From Manihot esculenta (taxonomy: Eukaryota; Streptophyta; Magnoliopsida; Malpighiales; Euphorbiaceae), in NCBI RefSeq assembly GCF_001659605.2, contig NC_035164.2, positions 4,171,870 through 4,235,869 on the forward strand: a stretch of DNA of 64,000 bases, given 5' to 3'. A program made the position numbers and the translations under genes. The notes under the pieces are model-generated. The model made no database searches and had not been told where the DNA came from. It saw only the letters and a program-made list of their open reading frames with translations. Position 1 is the stretch's first letter, and every line of letters starts with the position of its first letter. Shown here piece after piece: positions 56,837-64,000 of this stretch.

Positions 56837-56919
56837 TTTTGAAGAGCTTCACAGAGAGAAAGAACGTTCAAGAAGAAGAAACGAACAAAGATAGAAACCA
56901 AAGCGAACACTTCGTGGGC

Positions 56920-56926
56920 ATTTATA
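56920..56926 (-). promoter_or_regulatory. TATA box of the E2 gene
   Basis: TATAAAT on the minus strand, 84 bases before the start codon, placing transcription start about 50-60 bases before the ATG. A TCTA microsatellite lies just upstream. Confidence 0.5.
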
Positions 56927-59240
56927 GATAGATAGATGGCGGAAAGAGTTTCTGAATGTGGACTCTTGCTCTGTTTCTCTAGTGAGCTCATCATACGTTG
57001 TTGTGTGCTCAAGGGGAGGGAAGCACATGGTATAGTTGTGATTCCCTACAACCGTTTTGTTCAGATTTTCCGCGCGGTCCAATTGAGAATTGACACCTAA
57101 GATTCTTCCGATTTGAATGTTGGCCAAAGGTGTTGAAGATTCTACTGGCCCTTTTCAGTTGACCGTTTTGATTTCAGTGACAGTTGCTAGGTGGTCCTCC
57201 TGATGGAAAGACAGAGTATAAATTTCTGCATAGGAACGGCTCACGTAATTTTACCTTTCCTTATCTGTTCCTAGAAAGAGAAAGTGTCCATGAGACCGGT
57301 CAGGGATTATCTGTTTCAATGAATCCAAGCAATCTCCCTGGGGATTAAATAAAAAATAAAAAATTATTAATTAATCTTTTAATTTTAAAAAATATATTAA
57401 AATAATTTTAATATTTTAAAATTTTATTAATTAATTTTTGTTAATTTTAATAGTTAAATATTATAAACAAATTTAAAATATCTTTTATAATTAATAAATT
57501 TTTTTAAAATTTAATAGATTAATTAATAAATTTTTTAAAATTATATAAATTAAATAGTAAAATATTTAATAAAAAAATAATATTAATAAAGATATTTTAA
57601 TATAATTTTTTAAAATTCTGAGATGAATCGGTAAATTTTTTCATATATATATAATTTTTTTTTTAAAAATGATTTTGCTATTTACTGTGGAAGGAAAACA
57701 ACAGCAAAATTAAGATAATTTCGTAATTTTATTATAGGGTGCTGTGAATAAAAACACAAGCTTATATTTACAAGTTTTAAATTACTATTCAAATTCAATA
57801 TTGATAGTTAACAACTTTTATTTAAAGTTCTTCTCATCCATTTCTGATGAGATCTCCGATTAATTGTTGATGTGGAGCAGCTGATGTGGTCTAAGATCAT
57901 TTTAAATTAATTCCTCTCTCTGCAAGGATGATTATTAATTATAACAATTTGTTTGGTTAGGAATAATTCAACTAAAAAACTGAAATTACCAAGAAGTGTT
58001 GAAATTCTGTTTAATTGTTGATAGAAAGAACAAATTCGAGCAAATCAGTAAGAAATGGAGCAAAGAAAGTGACTTCAAAAGAAAAGAAGAAGAAATTAAA
58101 GCAAATCACCAGATCTTCCATTTCAAAAATTCTGATAGCTGTAACAACCATCGATTAATTCAACTTTTGAATTTGTAAAAGAGCTTCCAAAAGAAAGAAT
58201 ATTACATAGTTGAACTCAACTAAGGAGGATGCTTCTGACCTTAGTGACTGGACTTCTACGGATGTTACCCCAACGACAAGGAGGAGATCGAAATGGTTTT
58301 GGTGTTGAAATCAACCTGAAGTTGCATTAGCTGACTTCTTGAGTTTGTCGCACCCAGAACACCATTAATGGAGACGTTAGCTATTGTGAGAGGCGACGAC
58401 AAGGTCGGAAATTAGATCCAGAAGCAAAGAGGGCCATGATTTTTGGAAAATCACGTTTGCCAATGAGAGAAAGCGACTCGCTGAATCATGAATGAATGCT
58501 AGTACCGGGGGAGAACATGAGAGTAACAATTAGGGTTTTGATCTAATCTTTCTTGCCGTCAAGGATAGGAAAGGGGGAAGAGTCTGGTTGTGGTGCCAAT
58601 GAAATAGGGAAATTTACAATTCTATTTCTATCTCTGAGTTTTACCACTAGCAATGAATGAAATAGTCCTTTAGTTTTGAAAATTGAATTTTTAGTCCCTC
58701 AATTTTGTTTCATCAAAATTAAATGTCTCTTTTGACTAATTTTAATTGTTCAATGATAGAGAAAACTTCCAATTGACTAAATTAGCATCTTCCTCATTAA
58801 TATATCCCTTTCTCCTATTATTTGTAATCTATCTCTTTTTTCATTGATTAAAATAAAATTATTTATTTTAAAAGCTTATTTTATTAATGAGATAAATCTA
58901 AGGATAATATTAAAATTTACTATTAATTTTTAAATTCAATTTAATTTATTAGCTAAACTCGTGAATAATTTTAAAATTTTATTTTATTGTCTAAGAAATA
59001 AAATTTAAGATATAAATATAATTTTTACAGACCTTTAAATTATTTTGTCAGTAGCTTTTTTTTTTGTTAATAATATTTAAATTTTTATAAAATAGTAAGA
59101 TAAAAAATTATAAACAAACTTAACTTATATAAAAAGTAATAAAATATTAAAATATTATGTTCATATAGTAAATTTTTTAAAAAAAAAATTAACACGTCCA
59201 ATTATTCAATTGAATAATCCGGTTACGAATTCTAAAATAT
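56927..59240. other. Intergenic DNA right of the E2 gene
   Basis: 57.0-57.35 kb is GC-richer and likely E2 promoter. 57.35-57.9 kb is A/T low complexity. 57.9-58.6 kb is again less AT-rich but has no long frame. At 58606 a GGGAAATTTAC start followed by TTTTTAGTCCCTCAATTTTG resembles the terminus of the Mutator-type MITE at 30203. I could not find its other end. Confidence 0.3.
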
Positions 59241-59379
59241 TTACAAATGAGCCATCGTCCAAGTTGGATATTTCGAATTGAAGATCCACCACCCAGAATC
59301 CCTCGTCAGATGAGATATTATATGAGACCAAGTCAAAACGTGCAAGTCAATAAGTTGAAAATCAATACTCTCCCTCTCT

Positions 59380-60178
59380 CAGAAACGAGAGTTTTTTGTC
59401 AAGGCTGTAGGCCTCTGGTTTTGCCAGAAATACTGGTCGCCCCCTGCCCTTTCTATACAGTGGGTTTGCTCTTTTTTTTTTTAGGTGTGGTTGTAAATAG
59501 TTTTTTTGGGTTTATTTCTCTTGTTCTCCGGTGAACTAAGCTTTAGCAAAGGAGCTTTCTTCTTGTGTCCTGTCGGTTTTGTTTGGTTGCTGTTTTGGAT
59601 TCCTTCATATTTGTTCTTCCACGACTGAAACACGTTGGTGTAGCAAAGCCCTCCTTTCCCTCTCGTCGGTGTCTTTTGACCGGATAGTTTTATTGGTTCT
59701 GACGTTGGGTCACTCGGATTGATTGTGGAAGACCAACTTTTCCTTTCTATAAGATCGGGTTCATTGTCAGCTGTCTTCGGCAGTTTTTTCTCTGTGCATG
59801 TGTGGTTTGGTAACCCCAATCTAGGCTCCAATTTGCACTTTGCCTTCCCCTGAGTTTCAGTGCGTTTAATAAGCCTTTTTGGCTATTGTTGGGGGTTCTC
59901 AAGCCTTAGTGGCAATTGGGCATCTGAAGCAACCAGCGGTTTTCCCACTAGAAGAGATGGTGCTGTGATGCTGTGATATGTTTTGCAGTCAGGTCCTGAG
60001 TTTCGGATCCTTGAGGCTTCTGGATTACTGATAGTGTCTAGGTTTCCATTAGGCTTCAGTTCGTTGTCTTTTTTATTATGGACAATAATTTTGATGTTGC
60101 ATTATTCTGGACTTCCCTTTTGCGCTAGGCTTTGAGCCTTTTATCTAATAAATTTATCTTTCAGCAAAAAAAAAAAAA
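59380..60178 (+). repeat. 5'-truncated LINE-like retroposon 3' end with poly(A)
   Basis: Non-coding, GC-richer than its surroundings. It ends CTTTGAGCCTTTTATCTAAT, AAATTTATC and a run of A at about 60165-60178, which is the form of plant L1-type 3'UTR and tail. No reverse transcriptase codons were recognised, and the left edge and target duplication are uncertain. Confidence 0.4.
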
Positions 60179-61619
60179 AGGATAAATTTGATATGTGATT
60201 GGTTATTATCTATACTGTCCGTACTTTAAGATCTCAAAGCTTTAAGTGACCATTGGCCATATTTAATATTCTACTAACTTCGTTGTTAATGGTCAGGACT
60301 CAACCAATGGTTATCATATAAAATAATAAGCTACTTCCTAAAGCCTTTAAATATAGGATGAATCCGTTCTAGTTAGATATTTGACTTCTTGTGATTGGTT
60401 AGAATTGCACACAAAAAAGGAAAACAAAGTTAACACCTCCCCTTTTGTTCCATAATAACTGTCATTTTAGATTTTTTTTTTTTTTTTATCTCAAACGATA
60501 TGTTGAGATTTATAAGATAATATTAATTTTTATTTTTCATATATATCTTTATTAATTTTTAAATCATTTAATATATGAAAAAAATATAATCATATGAAAG
60601 GTATTTTAAATAAATTATTATAATTTTTTTTAATTAAAGCTATTAGTTAATTTTATTGATTTAAGTATATACAGTTTAAATAATGAATATTATGGGGTGG
60701 AGGTTGTAATATATAATATTCTCTTGCATTCATGAAGAACATTTTCTCTAAATTTACATTCTATACCATTACAATAGATTACTTAGCCATTGGAGTATCA
60801 ATAGAGGATTGTGCTCTTCTAGACTCCGTTTGCCTTGCAGATTTGAACCTGCCGTTTTTCACCACTCATAAATTATATTTACAACTTTTATATTTTAACT
60901 TGTAATAAATCAGTTTCTATAATCTAATAATAACTAAAAACAAAAAAAATACAGAGAAAAAGAAAATCCTCGTGAGAAATCAATCCTTCATCGATCCTTA
61001 GCGAACCAAGACCAGGATGATAAACAGCCGAGGTTCTCACTCCCGACCCAGTTTGTTGCCATTCCAGATTGGAGTTGTGATTAAGTTTTTGTTGTTGGTT
61101 ATTTTGGATGAGTGTAGTTTAATGGACTTTTAGCTCATATCAATCAGAGATGAATATATTTTAATGGACTTTTAGCTCATATCAATCAGTTCCCAAGAGA
61201 CCCAAATATACATAGGACGATGGGCCATATTTAGACAGGTGCTACTTGATCATGAGTGTCGAATCTTGTTTTTAATCTAAATCTTACTCGCTGGTTTCCT
61301 TCAAATAATTACAGGTCTTATTTAATTCAAATCTCCTATTTTTTAGAAAGTAAAAAGTAACTTACTCGCATAAAAATAAGTTATTTCCTTTGAAACGATG
61401 GAAATAGCTTATTTGAAATTCATGAGAAGTTAGATCAAAATGTTAAAAAAAATAAAAATAAAAAAAAATAAATATATTAAGAAAAATTAAAGTTTTTGAG
61501 TTAATTTACTCGATCAAACAATGCATTAATTATGCAAATATCCTATGCACAAAGAAAGAGAAATAACACAAAGATCGGTGCTATGAGTGGTCAAAGAGCA
61601 AACTTTCTCCTCCTTTAAG
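60179..61619. other. AT-rich intergenic DNA with a short tandem duplication
   Basis: No gene. At about 61118-61190 the phrase TTTAATGGACTTTTAGCTCA followed by TATCAATCAG occurs twice about 53 bp apart. Confidence 0.4.
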
Positions 61620-61639
61620 CTGTGAATCTTAGATTTGTA

Positions 61640-62135
61640 GAAGCTTTTGACCTAGAGGATGGTTGTCTTTTTTTTTTTCTCCATATTTTTTCATACTATG
61701 CTTTGATTTGGTAGCTTTGTTTTTAATTTTCAGCTTCGACCTAGAGAATGCTTGTCCTTTTTTTTCCATATTTTTTCATACCATATTTTGATTTGGTAGC
61801 ATTGTTTTTAATTTTGTGGTGGCTGTAATTTTTCTCTTTGATCTCTTCTCTTTACTCCTGGAGTTTCAGTTTGTCTTTCTATAGTTTTTAACTACGGTAA
61901 AAGAGAAAGTAGAAAGAGAATATGGTGGCTTCCTGTTCAGTGGATGGTCGAAAATCTTAAGGGAGAGAGCTACTTCTACTGAGAAGCTATCGGGTCATCG
62001 GATCAAGTCTTGGTCATTGTTGAGTTTTTAGAGTTTGTGCACGGATTGAGTTCTTTTATTTATTGAGCACTAAAAGCTTATATTAGGTTTTGACCTTTTT
62101 TAATCATAAATTTGTCCTCGCCCAAAAAGGACACA
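61640..62135 (+). repeat. Possible LINE/SINE-like 3' end with an internal tandem duplication
   Basis: An about 85-bp segment is duplicated in tandem: GACCTAGAGGATGGTTGTC at 61659 and GACCTAGAGAATGCTTGTC near 61739, each followed by a CATATTTTTTCATAC block and TTTGATTTGGTAGC. The stretch ends near TAATCATAAATTTGTCCTCG and CCCAAAAAGG, resembling the 3' end of a plant retroposon. Non-coding. Confidence 0.35.
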
Positions 62136-63035
62136 AAAGTCTAACAAAAGCATTTTATTGCAGAAAAGAAAAACAAGGCATATGCAAGCAAAGCCGAAAA
62201 TCATTTAGTTCCTTCTTTTGCTTCAACAATAGACTGCTTAGGATGGAAGAGTAGATTACCTTAGATTCAATTATATCTTCTACTTTGTGGTATTTTTAAC
62301 TTTTAAAAATTTTTCATATTCTGGAACTATATACACTATCGATTAAGACATCACAAGATAGAAACAAGTCAGTTAATTTTTGGAAAATTAAATTTGTTAT
62401 TACACGACAGAATAGCTTTCAATAATAAAACTAAAGTTAAATGTTATTACTAAAGCAAATTAAAATTGAAAAACATAAAAGAAACAAACCTAATGACCGA
62501 CGAAATAAACTCATGCGATGAATGTGGTCAAAATAATCCAAGTCAATTAGTAAAATTTAACAGAATTTCATATATGGGTTATTTCTAGTAGTCATCTCAA
62601 AAAAGAAAAGCAAATTTCAGGCATATATAGAAGTAGCAAGCAATTTGAAGTACGCAGTGTATTAATTCCCTTTGACCATACTTTGTCACGTAAGCAATTC
62701 AATGTCCAACAAGTATTGGCAAGTCCCAATACCTAAAGCCAAAGGGGATGGCTCATGCACTCAAAAACAAAATAACAGCACGTACTTCAGGACTTTATCA
62801 TGGATGCAATGATAACCAAGTAATGATAAGAGGGAAGAAGTCAACTCACAATGAGGAGAAAACCGGATTCAATAATCTTACCAAATCGGGCATAGGATTC
62901 TCAAGCACCTTTAACATGCAATTCTCATATTATATTCAAGTTTTGCTATGATTATCAGACAAGTATCACATAAAGATATGCTTGAAACTTGTGTAAGCCC
63001 ACCATTATAGAGATTTTTTTTTCTGTTCACTTAAC
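62136..63035. other. Upstream region of the CLE-type gene
   Basis: AT-rich with no clear coding frame; a 67-codon frame at 62748-62951 shows no recognisable feature. The last few hundred bases are the presumed promoter and 5'UTR of the peptide gene. No TATA box stands out. Confidence 0.35.
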
Positions 63036-63630
63036 ATGAATCATCTCATGCCCATAATGAGTAGGCAGATTCTCATCCATCTTCTCCTATCATGGCTGCT
63101 GCTTGTGGCTTCTCTGCACCATTTTCCCAACCATATCAAGGTTCAAGCTATTGAATCAGGCAAGCCAAGTCTCTTCTACCTTTTCTATTATTGTTTCTAC
63201 AGGTAAATAGGGTGCAATTCTCCTATTCATAAACTAACCAACAGTGCAATAACCGAAGTTCACGAGTGTATAATATGCCATGCACACTCTAACATGGGAA
63301 AAAAAGGTATGCATAACTGTACAGAATCTCCCTAGTATCCCCACAAGTTCTGACAGTGAATTCTATCTTTCTTTTGCTACTATAGGTCATTTTAAATTCA
63401 AGCCTGCACAACTAAGATCAAGATTACAAAGGCAAACATCTGGCCATCCTGGGTAAGGAATTCAATATCTCAAAATCCATATTACATTTCTAATACTCTT
63501 ATTACAGATTATTTATTCGATAACTATGTTTGCACCTATTCAATAAGTAAAGGTTGGGAAGAAGAAAGTTCACAAAACTCCATCTGGGACCAATCCAGTA
63601 GGGAATCAAAATCCACCAACTAAGCAATGA
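63036..63630 (+). CDS. CLE-family signalling peptide precursor (CLE46/TDIF-like), about 68 aa, split gene
   Basis: Exon 1 (63036-63159) encodes an N-terminal signal peptide with hydrophobic core ILIHLLLSWLLLVASL. A final exon (from about 63548 to TGA at 63628-63630) encodes KVGKKKVHKTPSGTNPVGN followed by QNPPTKQ. The 12 residues HKTPSGTNPVGN (63571-63606) match the CLE dodecapeptide form and resemble TDIF (HEVPSGPNPISN) and CLE46. CLE peptides are secreted, trimmed and perceived by leucine-rich-repeat receptor kinases. The basic GKKKV just before the motif fits proteolytic release. The intron I favour begins with a GC donor (CAG|GCAAGC) and ends AATAAG, and it joins in phase. Other donors or acceptors are possible. 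An alternative middle exon (63387-63453) has good borders but does not join in phase with the last exon. Confidence 0.6.
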
Positions 63631-64000
63631 ATCAATGGATGCACTTCTTCAGCTAGTAGCTAAGAGATTCCTAGTACTCCCCTAAAGTAGATCAGAAAAT
63701 GTATTAATTTAGGTTCAACAATCTTGATCCCTGAAGTTGTATGCTTGTACAAAGGTGGAACTTATCTTAAGATGCCTAAATTTAAGATCAATATTGTTTA
63801 GCATATTATTGATGCCCCCCCACCCCTTTCCCTTTCTTAACTGGAATTAAGCCCCTTCTCCAGCCAAAAAGCCACACCAAATCATATATATCTTTTGAGA
63901 TTTCTGTTGGTTGAATTCATTCGCTTATGTCCTGTTAGTGGAAATAGGCATCTTTCCAGATACAAGTAATTTCAATAGAAGATGGTTCTCATAAAATGTC
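63631..64000. other. 3' flank of the CLE-type gene
   Basis: No further gene seen. A run of C (GCCCCCCCACCCC, near 63815) is the only notable feature. Confidence 0.4.

Noticed and set aside
59247..59831. Two overlapping frames of about 95 and 116 codons
   Set aside because: They lie largely in a retroposon-like 3' end; no domain, no splice or promoter support.
63387..63453. Well-bordered 67-bp exon candidate in the CLE-type gene
   Set aside because: It joins exon 1 in phase but then cannot reach the CLE motif in phase with any acceptor I found. Kept only as a possible alternative exon.

Overview
This window is nuclear DNA of a eudicot plant. The protein-coding genes are split by GT-AG introns with matching phases, intergenic DNA is very AT-rich, and much of the rest is plant LTR retrotransposons (Athila-like, Tekay-like, copia) plus hAT- and Mutator-type miniature elements. 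I cannot name the species; a woody Malpighiales-type eudicot would fit, but that is only an impression.

Host genes, left to right: (1) the 3' end of an unrecognised plus-strand gene (2-178). (2) A minus-strand gene of six coding exons (11824-1225) for a 480-aa Sec14/CRAL-TRIO lipid-transfer protein with a C-terminal membrane helix. Its 6.2-kb intron 2 and 2.1-kb intron 4 are full of transposons. (3) A minus-strand single-copy hAT-derived BED/DUF659 gene (42042-39803, with a probable 5'UTR exon near 45.2-45.5 kb), which looks domesticated. (4) A complete six-exon ubiquitin-conjugating E2 gene of the UBC7/13/14 type on the minus strand (56836-54829). (5) A plus-strand small secreted-peptide gene of the CLE family (63036-63630), CLE46/TDIF-like, found from a signal peptide exon and a dodecapeptide motif.

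Mobile DNA: an internally deleted LTR element (2384-3959) and a hAT element carrying a 25-bp tandem array (5478-7059) each interrupt one copy of a sequence that occurs in both intron 4 and intron 2 of the Sec14 gene. A truncated Tekay-like chromovirus (about 8.03-11.17 kb) ends only about 50 bp from a splice donor of that gene. A young non-autonomous Athila-like element (13715-22989, TSD ATAAT, LTRs about 99% identical) has lost RT/RNase H and nearly all of integrase and carries a nested solo LTR. A second, older Athila-like element (27253-38624, TSD ATTAT) keeps decayed protease, RT, RNase H and integrase and carries a nested Mutator-type MITE with a GAA-rich core and a nested hAT MITE. A copia polyprotein of 1462 codons (52016-47628) is fully open with intact catalytic motifs and has a 3' LTR, but I find no 5' LTR.

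The host genes do not form a functional unit. The main biological interest lies in the transposon layering inside the Sec14 gene, a 12-bp motif spread through coding and non-coding parts of the Athila-like element, the intact copia reading frame, the domesticated hAT gene, and the variant CLE peptide gene.
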